A stretch of 64,000 nucleotides of DNA from Bog-257 sp963834135 (GTDB lineage: Bacteria > Acidobacteriota > Terriglobia > Terriglobales > Acidobacteriaceae): contig CAWIAN010000006.1 of the NCBI GenBank assembly GCA_963834135.1, positions 193,991-257,990 on the forward strand. The letters run 5' to 3'. Below are positions 52,695-61,006 of this stretch, piece by piece. Positions within the stretch are counted from its first letter, which is position 1; each line of letters opens with the position of its first letter. A program made the position numbers and the translations under genes. The notes beneath the pieces were generated by a model. It saw only the letters and a program-made list of their open reading frames with translations. It did not search any database and was not told the DNA's origin.

Positions 52695-52805
52695 AAGGTT
52701 AATTTCAAATTACCGGCTTCAGGTTGTCGAGCAGCCGCTCGAAACTAGAAGCTTGAAACTTCTGAAGCTCACTATACTGTCCGGATTTATAGCTGTCGAT
52801 ACGGA

Positions 52806-53381
52806 TCACAGGTCGAGAAAGTTACGAACCAGCTGTTTTCCCTGATCGGTGAGCACGCTCTCAGGATGGAACTGGACGCCTTCGACAGCGAACTTGCGGT
52901 GCCGCAGTCCCATGATGACCCTCGTCCCATCGCGGTCATGACAAGTGGCGGAAATCTCCAGTTCGGCGGGCAAACCCTTTTCCTGGACGATGAGGGAGTG
53001 GTAGCGCGTGGCCGTCATTGGCGAAGGAATGTCGCGAAAGATTGTCTTGCCATCGTGCTCGACGGAACTCGTTTTGCCATGCATGAGGTTTGGCGCACGC
53101 ACGACCCTGCCGCCAAATGCTGCGCCGATCGCCTGATGTCCCAGGCACACGCCCAGCAAAGGTATTTTTCCAGCAAAGTGCCGAATGACATCGATGCTTA
53201 TGCCGGCTTCTTGCGGCGTACAAGGGCCGGGCGAGACCACTATATGGCCGGGCCGTAGGGCTTCTATCTCTTCAACGCTCGTCTGATCGTTGCGGCGAAC
53301 CTTAACTTCACGGCCTCGTTCGCCAATGTACTGAACAAGGTTATAGGTAAATGAATCGTAGTTATCTAGTACGAAGACCAT
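52806..53381 (-). CDS. trpG: Anthranilate synthase component II (glutamine amidotransferase)
   Basis: A 191-residue class I glutamine amidotransferase with catalytic Cys79 in GVCLGHQAIG and the His-Glu pair in VQFHPES. The N-terminal VLDNYDSFTYNLVQY is typical of TrpG/PabA. It supplies ammonia to the TrpE partner 12 bp upstream. Because folP is elsewhere, a dual PabA role cannot be excluded, and many organisms use one protein for both. Confidence 0.93.
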   Translation of the reverse strand: MVFVLDNYDSFTYNLVQYIGERGREVKVRRNDQTSVEEIEALRPGHIVVSPGPCTPQEAGISIDVIRHFAGKIPLLGVCLGHQAIGAAFGGRVVRAPNLMHGKTSSVEHDGKTIFRDIPSPMTATRYHSLIVQEKGLPAELEISATCHDRDGTRVIMGLRHRKFAVEGVQFHPESVLTDQGKQLVRNFLDL

Positions 53382-53393
53382 AAAAAACGATTC

Positions 53394-54869
53394 CTAGTGC
53401 TGCGCCTTCTCGCACGCCCGCAGCAGAGCGCTCGCCTTGTTCATGCACTCCTGATATTCACTCTCGGGATCTGAGTCGGCGACAATGCCGGCACCTGCTT
53501 GCACGTAAGCACGATTCTTCTGCAGGACCATCGTTCGGATCGCGATACATGAGTCGAGATTGCCCGCGTGATCGGCGTACAGCACCGATCCGCCATAAAC
53601 CCCGCGCCGCACCGGTTCCAATTCTTCGATGATCTCCATAGCGCGAACCTTGGGTGCGCCGCTTAACGTGCCGGCAGGGAAGCACGCGGCCAGCGCATCC
53701 AGTCCGTCGAGATCATCACGCAACTGGCCCTCGAGCGCCGACACCAGATGCATCACGTGGGAATACTTTTCAACGTACATTAAGTCGCGAACTTTGACCG
53801 AGCCATAATTGCTGACCCGTCCCAGATCGTTGCGGCCGAGGTCGACCAGCATTACATGCTCGGCGCGCTCTTTCTCATCTGTCCGTAATTGCTGGATAAA
53901 CTTTTCATCTTCGGCGGCGTCGGCGCCGCGCTTGCGCGTACCGGCGATAGGACGATATTCAAGCTTTCGCCCTGACACGCGCACCAGCATCTCCGGGGAT
54001 GCGCCGAGCACGTGCAAATCGTCGAGCTTCAGAAAAAACATATAAGGCGAGGGATTCACTGTGCGCAGTGCACGATAAATCTGGAAGGGCTCGGCGGGAG
54101 GCTTAAAGTCCAGCCTCTGCGACAACACGACCTGGAAGACGTCTCCGGCAGCGATGTACTCCTTAGCCCGGCGCACGCTCTTTACGAAATCATTGTGGCT
54201 GGTGCTGCTGTTAACTTTGATTGCTTTCGCTTTGCCGTTGCTGGCCCACTGCAGTCGCTGACCTCGCAGTCCGCGGTCCAGCTTCTGTTCGATCGCCGCG
54301 ATGTCGGCCAGCGCCCGATCATAAGCTTTGCGTGGCGACTCCGAGTGAACATCGGCTGCGGCGATGATGTGCACCTGATGTCTTAAGTGGTCGAAGGCTA
54401 GCAACCGGTCATAAAACGTGAACACGCAATCGGGGACGTGTGTGTCATCCTGGGCGCTTTCCGGCAGGCGCTCAAACTGACGCACCATGTCATATGCGAA
54501 GTAGCCGACGCCGCCGGAGGTGAACGGCGGCAGTCCCGGCAGTATGGCGGGTCTGTGCTTTCGCAACTCCTCGCGCAGCAACTCGATCACGCTGCCTTGC
54601 CGCTTCCTGAATTTCGAACCCTCGCGAATCGTAAGCTCCTGCGCGCGCGCAGTGATCACCATGCGAGGCTGAGCGCCGAGGAACGTATACCGCCCAATCT
54701 TCTCGCCACCCTCGACCGACTCCAGCAGGAACGCGTACTTCTGCCGCGCAGCAAGGCTCAAAAATGCGCCCACGGGAGTGAGCAAATCCGCGCCCAAAGT
54801 CTTCGCAACCGGAATAAGGGTGGCGTTACGAGCAAGCTCGACGAAACTGCGGTAGTCGGGTGAGAGCAT
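53394..54869 (-). CDS. trpE: Anthranilate synthase component I
   Basis: A 491-residue chorismate-binding enzyme making anthranilate, first step of tryptophan synthesis. Landmarks: FLLESVEGGEKIGRYTFLG near the N-terminus (tryptophan feedback region), QVVLSQRLDF, PSPYMFFL, GASPEMLVR, PIAGTRKRG, and in the C-terminal part AALEGQLR..TLSGAPKVRAMEII and GVYGGSVLY. It heads the trpE-trpG operon. ATG 54869 is the start; a -10-like TATAAT and an overlapping dyad (54892-54918) lie just upstream. The other trp genes are outside the window. Confidence 0.94.
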   Translation of the reverse strand: MLSPDYRSFVELARNATLIPVAKTLGADLLTPVGAFLSLAARQKYAFLLESVEGGEKIGRYTFLGAQPRMVITARAQELTIREGSKFRKRQGSVIELLREELRKHRPAILPGLPPFTSGGVGYFAYDMVRQFERLPESAQDDTHVPDCVFTFYDRLLAFDHLRHQVHIIAAADVHSESPRKAYDRALADIAAIEQKLDRGLRGQRLQWASNGKAKAIKVNSSTSHNDFVKSVRRAKEYIAAGDVFQVVLSQRLDFKPPAEPFQIYRALRTVNPSPYMFFLKLDDLHVLGASPEMLVRVSGRKLEYRPIAGTRKRGADAAEDEKFIQQLRTDEKERAEHVMLVDLGRNDLGRVSNYGSVKVRDLMYVEKYSHVMHLVSALEGQLRDDLDGLDALAACFPAGTLSGAPKVRAMEIIEELEPVRRGVYGGSVLYADHAGNLDSCIAIRTMVLQKNRAYVQAGAGIVADSDPESEYQECMNKASALLRACEKAQH

Positions 54870-54891
54870 GGCTGAGCCGGAGGTTACTGGG

Positions 54892-54918
54892 ATTATACGG
54901 TAGCGTGCTTTCGCTACC
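54892..54918 (-). promoter_or_regulatory. trpE -10 element with an overlapping dyad
   Basis: On the minus strand TATAAT lies at 54897-54892, 22 bases from the trpE ATG. Immediately upstream, 54899-54918 is a perfect dyad, GGTAGCG and CGCTACC with a 6-base spacer, covering the expected -35 side. No leader peptide with Trp codons is visible, so a repressor-type site seems more likely than attenuation. Confidence 0.5.
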
Positions 54919-55041
54919 GCTTAGCTTGCACGCCTGCTCGCGGCCTGCATATACTTTGAAAGTTTGGCCTAACGACAGGACGCGCGCCCAACCAACCACG
55001 TCCCATAACTGTAAAGCGTCTGCAATTTATTCGGAGAACGT

Positions 55042-56310
55042 ATGGCTACCGTACACTCGCTGGAACAGGAAAGTAATCCGTGGGAACAACAAGCGGCGCG
55101 CTTCAATCTTGCGGCCGAAAAGCTGAAGCTCGAGGAAGGTCTGTGGCGGGTATTGCAACAGCCCAATCGCGAGATCATCGTCCACATCCCGGTCAACATG
55201 GACAACGGGCAGCTGGAGGTTTTCACCGGATACCGGGTGCAGCATTCCATTGCGCGCGGTCCGGGCAAAGGCGGTGTACGCTATGCGCCCGATGTGACGC
55301 TGGACGAGGTGCGTGCGCTGGCGAGCTGGATGACCTGGAAGTGCGCGGTGGTCAACATCCCCTTTGGCGGCGCTAAGGGCGGCGTCATCTGCGATCCCAA
55401 GAACATGTCGCGCGGCGAACTGGAGCGCATGACCCGCCGCTACACCTCTGAGCTCATCGAGTTCATTGGCCCGGAGAAAGATGTCCCCGCTCCCGACGTC
55501 AATACCAACGAGCAGACCATGGCCTGGATGATGGACACCTACTCCATGCACATGCGCCAGACGGTCACGGCGGTCGTAACCGGCAAGCCGCTGAACATGG
55601 GCGGATCGCGCGGGCGTCGCGAGGCTACAGGTCGCGGCGTAATGATCATCTGCGACGAGTCGATCAAGAAGAACAACATGACACGCGAAGGTACGCGGGT
55701 CATCATTCAAGGCTTCGGCAATGTCGGCTCCAATGCCGCGCTGCTGATGCACAACGCTGGGTACAAAGTCATCGGCATCGGAGAATGGGACGGCGGACTG
55801 TACAACGCCAAGGGGATCGACGTTCACGCGCTTTGGGAATACCGCCAGAAGGAAGGAACCATTAACGGCTTCAAAGAGGCCGACAAGGCAGAAACCGCGG
55901 ACCTCCTGATCACCGATTGCGAGATCCTGATTCCGGCTGCGACCGAGAGCGTCATCACATCGCTGAATGCCAGCAAGGTTAAGGCGAAAATCCTGGTGGA
56001 GGGTGCAAACGGTCCTACGACCGCTGCCGCAGACGACATTCTGGCCGAGAAGGGCGTCTTCGTCATGCCCGACATCCTGGCGAATGCGGGCGGTGTGACC
56101 GCGTCGTACTTCGAGTGGGTACAGGACCGACAGGGTTATTTCTGGAAGGAGTCGGTGGTAAACGAGCAGTTGGAGCACATCATGGTCTCGTCGTTTGAGG
56201 ACGTTGTACGCTACGCCGAAACCCATCACGTCAATAACCGTATCGCCGCGTACATGCTGGCCATCGATCGAGTGGCGTATACGATCCGGCAACGCGGCAT
56301 CTACGCGTAG
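55042..56310 (+). CDS. gdhA: Glutamate dehydrogenase
   Basis: A 422-residue hexameric-type enzyme converting 2-oxoglutarate and ammonium to glutamate (or the reverse). The catalytic Lys is in PFGGAKGG (Lys112), and Lys76 and Lys100 lie in GPGKGGVR and WMTWKCAV. The nucleotide fold is IIQGFGNVGSNAA. GVTASYFEWVQD is near the C-terminus. Length and motifs fit the short NAD(P)-GDH type. CGGAG precedes the ATG. It is divergent from trpE, and a terminator follows at 56338. Coenzyme choice cannot be decided. Confidence 0.94.
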   Translation: MATVHSLEQESNPWEQQAARFNLAAEKLKLEEGLWRVLQQPNREIIVHIPVNMDNGQLEVFTGYRVQHSIARGPGKGGVRYAPDVTLDEVRALASWMTWKCAVVNIPFGGAKGGVICDPKNMSRGELERMTRRYTSELIEFIGPEKDVPAPDVNTNEQTMAWMMDTYSMHMRQTVTAVVTGKPLNMGGSRGRREATGRGVMIICDESIKKNNMTREGTRVIIQGFGNVGSNAALLMHNAGYKVIGIGEWDGGLYNAKGIDVHALWEYRQKEGTINGFKEADKAETADLLITDCEILIPAATESVITSLNASKVKAKILVEGANGPTTAAADDILAEKGVFVMPDILANAGGVTASYFEWVQDRQGYFWKESVVNEQLEHIMVSSFEDVVRYAETHHVNNRIAAYMLAIDRVAYTIRQRGIYA

Positions 56311-56337
56311 TTACGATTCGGTAAACTTTTTCGAAAG

Positions 56338-56370
56338 GAGCAGCTCCCATGCGGGAGCTGTTCTTGCTTT
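56338..56370 (+). terminator. Likely intrinsic terminator after gdhA
   Basis: An 11-bp stem (GAGCAGCTCCC / GGGAGCTGTTC, with one G-U pair) and loop ATGC, followed by TTGCTTT. It is 27 bases after the gdhA stop. The T-tract is interrupted, so efficiency is uncertain. Confidence 0.65.
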
Positions 56371-56477
56371 CGGACAAAAATAATTTTCGTTAACCCATCA
56401 GCCGCGAACCTCCACTTGGGGCATAATAGCGTCCAAGTTGTACAGCCAGTGAAAAGCTCTTCCCGTGTAGGGTCATC

Positions 56478-56735
56478 ATGCCTCGCCTGTATTTCTACCT
56501 ACGCCTGGTTGCTGTCGCCATCGCCAGCCCCGCTATTGCGGTCTACATTGTTGCGGTTGCCGGCGCGCGTTTCATCAGCGCGGCACAGCGCGGCTCTCGC
56601 CGCACCCGCGAGGTGTTGCGCCTGTGGATGAGCGTAAGCGATTGGGTAAAGGGAATTCCGGTAGGGTACAGCTATTGGGAGCAGTATGAAGCGCCTGTCA
56701 TGCTTGACGAAATTGTGGTACACCATGACGACTAG
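56478..56735 (+). CDS. Hypothetical small protein with one membrane segment
   Basis: Not recognised. It has 85 residues, with a hydrophobic segment at about 8-30 (LRLVAVAIASPAIAVYIVAV) and a polar tail with the repeated aromatic residues GYSYWEQYEAPVML. A weak AGGGTC site precedes ATG 56478. It lies between gdhA's terminator and pgsA. Coding status is plausible but unproven. Confidence 0.45.
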   Translation: MPRLYFYLRLVAVAIASPAIAVYIVAVAGARFISAAQRGSRRTREVLRLWMSVSDWVKGIPVGYSYWEQYEAPVMLDEIVVHHDD

Positions 56736-56840
56736 GGGTTTTCAGGCTTCTCTTCTGCGATTGCTTTCAATCTAACCTGTAGCGCATAATTTCACGTGGC
56801 GGCGTCGCAACGGACGCGCATGTGTGCCACCCTGGTTTTT

Positions 56841-57482
56841 GTGAACCTCCCGACTTACATTACGCTGGTGCGGATCCTGAGCATTCCTGTGCTCATCTGG
56901 GTGTTGACCAGCGGCCGGTTCAGTTCAACCAATGGAGAACGGGAACTGCTGGCCTGCGCGGTCTTTCTGGCGGCTTCCCTCACGGACGCGATCGACGGCT
57001 ATCTGGCGCGCCGTCGGGCACAGGTCACCACACTAGGTATGCTGCTGGACCCGGTCGCCGACAAGCTGCTAATTGCGGCTGCGTTTGTGACGCTGGTGGA
57101 GTTCAATCCCCGCGTTGTACCTGCATGGATGGTAGTGATTATCGTCGGGCGCGAGTTCCTGGTGAGCGGGCTGCGGTCTATCGCCGCCTCGGAAGGCTTC
57201 ACCATGCAAGCCAGCGACTTGGGCAAGCTGAAGATGTGTGTGCAGACCTTCTGCGTACTCGCTGCCATCATCGAACATCATTGGGCCTATTTGTTGGGCG
57301 TGCCGTTGTATCCCGTCGCCGTGGTTTCGATATGGGTGATGGTCGGGTTGTCTCTATGGTCTGCCGCCGATTACTTCGTCGCCTTCTGGAAACGGATTGA
57401 TGACGCTTCCGAACGGAGACGGCGCAAGCGTTCCTTTGTGCTCAGTCGGCGACGGAAGCGTAACGATGTCCCCGCAATCTGA
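56841..57482 (+). CDS. pgsA: CDP-diacylglycerol-glycerol-3-phosphate 3-phosphatidyltransferase
   Basis: About 213 residues with four to five membrane helices. The CDP-alcohol phosphatidyltransferase motif is complete: DGYLARRRAQVTTLGMLLDPVADK (DG-x2-AR-x8-G-x3-D-x3-D). It makes phosphatidylglycerol phosphate, the first committed step to PG and cardiolipin. The first codon is uncertain: GTG 56841 puts the family-typical NLPTYITLVRI at the N-terminus, but ATG 56820 or GTG 56796 are possible. The 3' end overlaps the AMMECR1 gene by 17 bp. The C-terminal tail is Arg/Lys-rich (RRRRKRSFVLSRRRKR). Confidence 0.87.
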   Translation: MNLPTYITLVRILSIPVLIWVLTSGRFSSTNGERELLACAVFLAASLTDAIDGYLARRRAQVTTLGMLLDPVADKLLIAAAFVTLVEFNPRVVPAWMVVIIVGREFLVSGLRSIAASEGFTMQASDLGKLKMCVQTFCVLAAIIEHHWAYLLGVPLYPVAVVSIWVMVGLSLWSAADYFVAFWKRIDDASERRRRKRSFVLSRRRKRNDVPAI

Positions 57483-58050
57483 ATCCGCCTTGCCGCCCCT
57501 CACTTCTGAGGCTGCGGAGTTCTCTTCACAGGAGCGTCGGCTCCTCTTGCGTCTGGCGCACCAGGCGATCGAAGCAGCTCTGGATGGCCGTCGGCTCGAT
57601 ACGACTCCTCCTAACGAGCACCTGGCCGAGCAGCGTGGCGCGTTCACCACCCTGCACCTTCGGGGCAAGCTGCGCGGTTGCATCGGTTATGTCTTTCCAA
57701 CGCAGTCGCTTTACCGGACGGTAGCCGAGACGGCGCGAGCCGCGGCAGCCGACGATCCACGCTTCCAGCCCGTCACCATGGAGGAGGCTCCAGAGCTCAA
57801 AGTCGAAATCAGCGTCCTTTCCACCCTGAGACCGATTTCGCCTGACGATGTTGTGATCGGGAAGCATGGGTTGGTCGCCATGCAGGGCAGCCGGCGAGGC
57901 CTGCTGCTGCCGCAGGTGCCGTTGGAATGGGGATGGGATCGGGAGACCTTTCTGTCGCAGACCTGTATGAAGGCCGGGCTGCCTCCGGACGCTTGGCTTC
58001 GCGGGGCGGAATTGCAAGCTTTCTCCGCTGAAGTGTTCGGAGAACAGTAA
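57466..58050 (+). CDS. AMMECR1-domain protein (AmmeMemoRadiSam system protein A)
   Basis: 194 residues with the AMMECR1 pattern: GAFTTLHLRGKLRGCIG (conserved LRGCIG motif), PRFQPVTMEE, LKVEISVLS and GLLLPQVPLEWGWD. Its function is unknown; proteins A, Memo-like B and a radical SAM protein often occur together, but only A is present here. The start at 57466 overlaps pgsA by 17 bp. The downstream region (58051-58291) is AT-rich and has long T and A runs near 58051-58070 that may act as a weak terminator. Confidence 0.85.
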   Translation: MSPQSESALPPLTSEAAEFSSQERRLLLRLAHQAIEAALDGRRLDTTPPNEHLAEQRGAFTTLHLRGKLRGCIGYVFPTQSLYRTVAETARAAAADDPRFQPVTMEEAPELKVEISVLSTLRPISPDDVVIGKHGLVAMQGSRRGLLLPQVPLEWGWDRETFLSQTCMKAGLPPDAWLRGAELQAFSAEVFGEQ

Positions 58051-58100
58051 AAAGTCTCTTTTTTTTCGATTTATTTACCACTTATACCACTCGAGATTGC

Positions 58101-58217
58101 ATAAGCCCATAAGGCTAAGTCCACTTTTAACCCGATGAATTTGCTTCTCTGGAATGCCGAGATTAGTCAATCAGTCCCACAGTGGCACCCCTGATTCGTG
58201 TCATTTCATGGGCTTAT
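58101..58217. repeat. Inverted repeat ATAAGCCCAT / ATGGGCTTAT
   Basis: Ten-base perfect arms at 58101-58110 and 58208-58217, flanked by ACTCGA and TCGAGT as a further pair of matching arms (with a 6-base offset on the left). The loop is about 97 bp and AT-rich. It lies in the gap before aroDE. The role is unknown. Confidence 0.5.
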
Positions 58218-58250
58218 TCGAGTCGTTCTTCAATTTTCTGTAATAACGTG

Positions 58251-58280
58251 TTGCAACTTTCTTTGTGCATCCGGTACGAT
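58251..58280 (+). promoter_or_regulatory. Sigma70-like promoter of aroDE
   Basis: TTGCAA at 58251-58256 and TACGAT at 58275-58280 with an 18-bp spacer. The predicted start lies near 58287, only about five bases before ATG 58292, so the mRNA may be leaderless or nearly so. Confidence 0.45.
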
Positions 58281-58291
58281 CTTGCAGCTAC

Positions 58292-59944
58292 ATGCGCGAG
58301 TCTTCAAGCACTTACGCATCACGAATCCGTCGTTTCCGGCTGCCCCGGCTCTGTATTGCAGTGGTGGGCGCCGATGCACCCACGATGGTCGAACGCGCCG
58401 AGTCCTTGGTGCGGGATAACCCCTTTTTAGAGCTGAGGTTAGACTATATTGCTCAGCCCTTGGCGGCCCTGCCGAAGCTGCGAAACTTTGTCGAACTACA
58501 CCCCGAAGTGACCTTCATCGCGACCTGTCGGCGTGCGGCAAATGGGGGCAAGTTCAAAGGAACGCTCGCCGCCCAGATTGCAGTCCTGCGCAAAGCGGCT
58601 GACCTCGGCTTTCAACTCGTCGATCTCGAGCTGCAAAGCGTCGAATCGCTGAAAGCAAACGATTTACGCGAGCTTTACGACCGCGTCGGACTCATCATTT
58701 CGCATCACGACTTCAAGGCCACTAAGAACATCGAGCGGCAGTTCAAGGAGATGGCGAAGTATCCGGCTGACTTTTACAAGCTTGTCTCGACGGCGACTAG
58801 TCTCCACGACAACGTGGTCATGATGAAATTGCTCGAAGAGAACTCGGCTCGGCATGAGATGGTCGGCCTATGTATGGGCGAGCAAGGCATCATCAGCCGG
58901 GTGCTGGGTGTGAGGGCCGGCAGCATTTTTACCTTTGGATCGGCGGCGAAAGGCGAAGAGACCGCTCCCGGTCAGGTACTGGCCAGCGAACTTCGCGACG
59001 TCTATCGCATTGAGATGGTCGACCAGGCGACGCAGGTTTACGGCGTGGCGGGAGACCCGGTGTCTCATTCGCTCTCACCGGTAATGATGAACGCGGCGTT
59101 TCGGCGCGAGACCGTCAACGCTGTGTACCTGGCGCTGCATGCCCGGAGTCTGAAGGACCTGATGGCCTGCGTGCAGGACATTCCCATCCGCGGCCTCAGC
59201 ATCACCATGCCCTACAAGCAGGAGATTCTCTCGCTATTGGAGAACTCCGATCCGCTGACCCGGCAGATTGGCGCCTGCAACACTCTGGTGCGCGCTGCCG
59301 ACGGCAAGCTTTACGGCTTCAACACCGACGTTGCCGGAATCATCGTGCCGCTCGAGCAGCGAATGAACCTGGCGGGAGTCCGCGTGCTCATCGTGGGAGC
59401 AGGTGGGGTGGCACGCGCGGCGGCATTCGGACTGAAGAACAAAGGCGCCGAGGTCTTCATCACCAACCGAACTGCGGAAAAAGGCCAGACCCTGGCCCGG
59501 CAGGCGAAGGTGAAGTATATGAAGCGTCCCGACATCGCCAAGCAGCAGTTCGATGTCATCATCAACGCGACGCCCGTTGGCATGAACGACAGCAAGCATG
59601 CGCCGCTGGAAGAGAAAGAGTTGAACACCAAGTACGTCTTCGATCTGGTGTACACGCCGGCCGAAACCAAACTGGTGAAGATGGCTCGGGCTAAGAACCT
59701 GCAGGTGATTCCGGGATTGGAGATGTTCGTCCAGCAAGGCGCGCGGCAGTTTGAGATATGGACCGGCAAGCCGTCGCCGGTCGCCGAAATGGCCTACGTC
59801 GTTACCAAAGCGCTGGAGCGCCGCGCTGCGGAAGAAGTCGAAGAAGAGCCAGCGCCGGCGCCGAAGAAGATGGCTAACAAAGCCGCTAACAAAGTCGTGA
59901 AGAAAGCTGCCAAGAAAGTCCTCAAAGCCACGAAGAAGCGGTAG
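58292..59944 (+). CDS. aroDE: Bifunctional 3-dehydroquinate dehydratase / shikimate dehydrogenase with Lys-rich tail
   Basis: 550 residues. The N-terminal about 230 residues are class I dehydroquinase (Schiff-base Lys in FYKLVSTA, general-base His in ISHHDF). Residues about 240-510 are shikimate dehydrogenase (GDPVSHSLSPVMMNAAF, TMPYKQE, ACNTLVR, NTDVAG, GAGGVARA, NATPVGM, GLEMFVQQGA). Together they perform shikimate steps 3 and 4, as in the plant enzyme. The last about 40 residues are Lys/Ala-rich (KKVLKATKKR) and look like a histone-H1-type tail; this is unusual for the enzyme. The start is 58292 because of the promoter position. It converges on the ligase gene 10 bp away. Confidence 0.9.
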   Translation: MRESSSTYASRIRRFRLPRLCIAVVGADAPTMVERAESLVRDNPFLELRLDYIAQPLAALPKLRNFVELHPEVTFIATCRRAANGGKFKGTLAAQIAVLRKAADLGFQLVDLELQSVESLKANDLRELYDRVGLIISHHDFKATKNIERQFKEMAKYPADFYKLVSTATSLHDNVVMMKLLEENSARHEMVGLCMGEQGIISRVLGVRAGSIFTFGSAAKGEETAPGQVLASELRDVYRIEMVDQATQVYGVAGDPVSHSLSPVMMNAAFRRETVNAVYLALHARSLKDLMACVQDIPIRGLSITMPYKQEILSLLENSDPLTRQIGACNTLVRAADGKLYGFNTDVAGIIVPLEQRMNLAGVRVLIVGAGGVARAAAFGLKNKGAEVFITNRTAEKGQTLARQAKVKYMKRPDIAKQQFDVIINATPVGMNDSKHAPLEEKELNTKYVFDLVYTPAETKLVKMARAKNLQVIPGLEMFVQQGARQFEIWTGKPSPVAEMAYVVTKALERRAAEEVEEEPAPAPKKMANKAANKVVKKAAKKVLKATKKR

Positions 59945-59954
59945 AAATCCGCTA

Positions 59955-60971
59955 TCATCCTTTTCCCGCTTCCGCCTTCTTCACTTCCTTCTCGGTACTC
60001 ACCGCAAGCTCAAATTTGCACTCCGTCGGCTTCTTGTCCAGACGCAAACCTTGAAAAACGGGCGCGCGCATTTTGATTCCGCCGCTCTGGCCCTCGTGTG
60101 TCCATTCGGTGAATTTGATCTCGGCTACCAGCTCCGGCTTGACGTAATGCACGCGCCGATCGCTCTCCACTTTGCCGACGAACGGATTGCGCGTCGTCTC
60201 GAGCGCGTGCAGCCTCTTCCACATTTGTTCGTGGGTCTGTCCGGTAAATCCGCTGCCCGCCTGACCGACCGGTACTAAGCGTCCCTTGTCGTCATACAGT
60301 CCAAGCACCAGCGATCCGAAGTTCTCGCGTGCACCCCGCGGGTCGGTGTAGCCACCGATGACGCACTCCTGTCGCCTGACCACCTTGATCTTCAGCCATT
60401 CGCTGCTGCGCTTCTGTACATAGCAACTGGCGCGGCGTTTGGCCACGATACCCTCGAGTCCTCGCTGTGCCGCCGCCTGGAACAGCGCCTTCCCTTGACC
60501 GACGTAGTGGTCGGAATAGCGAATCAGATCGCCGGAAGTAACAATCGAAGCGAGCAACTGCTTGCGCAATTCGAGATCGGCCTGCATCAGGTCGTAGCCA
60601 TCCAGGTAAAGCAGATCGAAGACGTAATACATTACCGGGATGTCGTCGCGCGTGCGGCGAATGCGGCGGCCGCCTTCGCCCACGCCGGTGCGCTGCTGCA
60701 TCAGACCGAATGACGATCGGCCTTCATCGTCGAGCGCGACAATCTCGCCGTCCAGAATCGCCGTCCGTGCTTCGATTGAGTCGGGAATGTTATGCAGCTC
60801 GGGATAAGCGGCAGTCAGATCGTTCAGATTACGCGACACCAGCCGCAGTGATTTGCCGTCTAGATATGCCACGGCGCGATATCCGTCCCACTTCACTTCA
60901 TAAAGCCACTCGTCGCTGTCGAAGGGCTTGTCGACCAGCGTGGCCAGCATCGGACGAATAGAATGCGGCAT
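59955..60971 (-). CDS. ligD: ATP-dependent DNA ligase (LigD ligase domain)
   Basis: 338 residues. The adenylation Lys27 is in LYEVKWDGYR, followed by other nucleotidyltransferase motifs (DGEIVALD, FDLLYLDG, GLEGIVAKR, WLKIKVVRR) and the OB-fold part ending in KFTEWTHEGQ. This is the ligase domain of bacterial NHEJ LigD as a stand-alone protein. A gene for the LigD phosphoesterase domain lies 35 bp upstream on the same strand, so they form an operon. The polymerase domain and Ku are not in the window. Confidence 0.9.
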   Translation of the reverse strand: MPHSIRPMLATLVDKPFDSDEWLYEVKWDGYRAVAYLDGKSLRLVSRNLNDLTAAYPELHNIPDSIEARTAILDGEIVALDDEGRSSFGLMQQRTGVGEGGRRIRRTRDDIPVMYYVFDLLYLDGYDLMQADLELRKQLLASIVTSGDLIRYSDHYVGQGKALFQAAAQRGLEGIVAKRRASCYVQKRSSEWLKIKVVRRQECVIGGYTDPRGARENFGSLVLGLYDDKGRLVPVGQAGSGFTGQTHEQMWKRLHALETTRNPFVGKVESDRRVHYVKPELVAEIKFTEWTHEGQSGGIKMRAPVFQGLRLDKKPTECKFELAVSTEKEVKKAEAGKG

Positions 60972-61006
60972 CGGCGCCTTGCGGCCGATGCTCGCGACAT
61001 CAGGAC

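Noticed and set aside
55027..56292. Long antisense ORF (421 codons) opposite gdhA
   Set aside because: It mirrors the gdhA reading frame, and gdhA has complete catalytic motifs while the antisense product has none.
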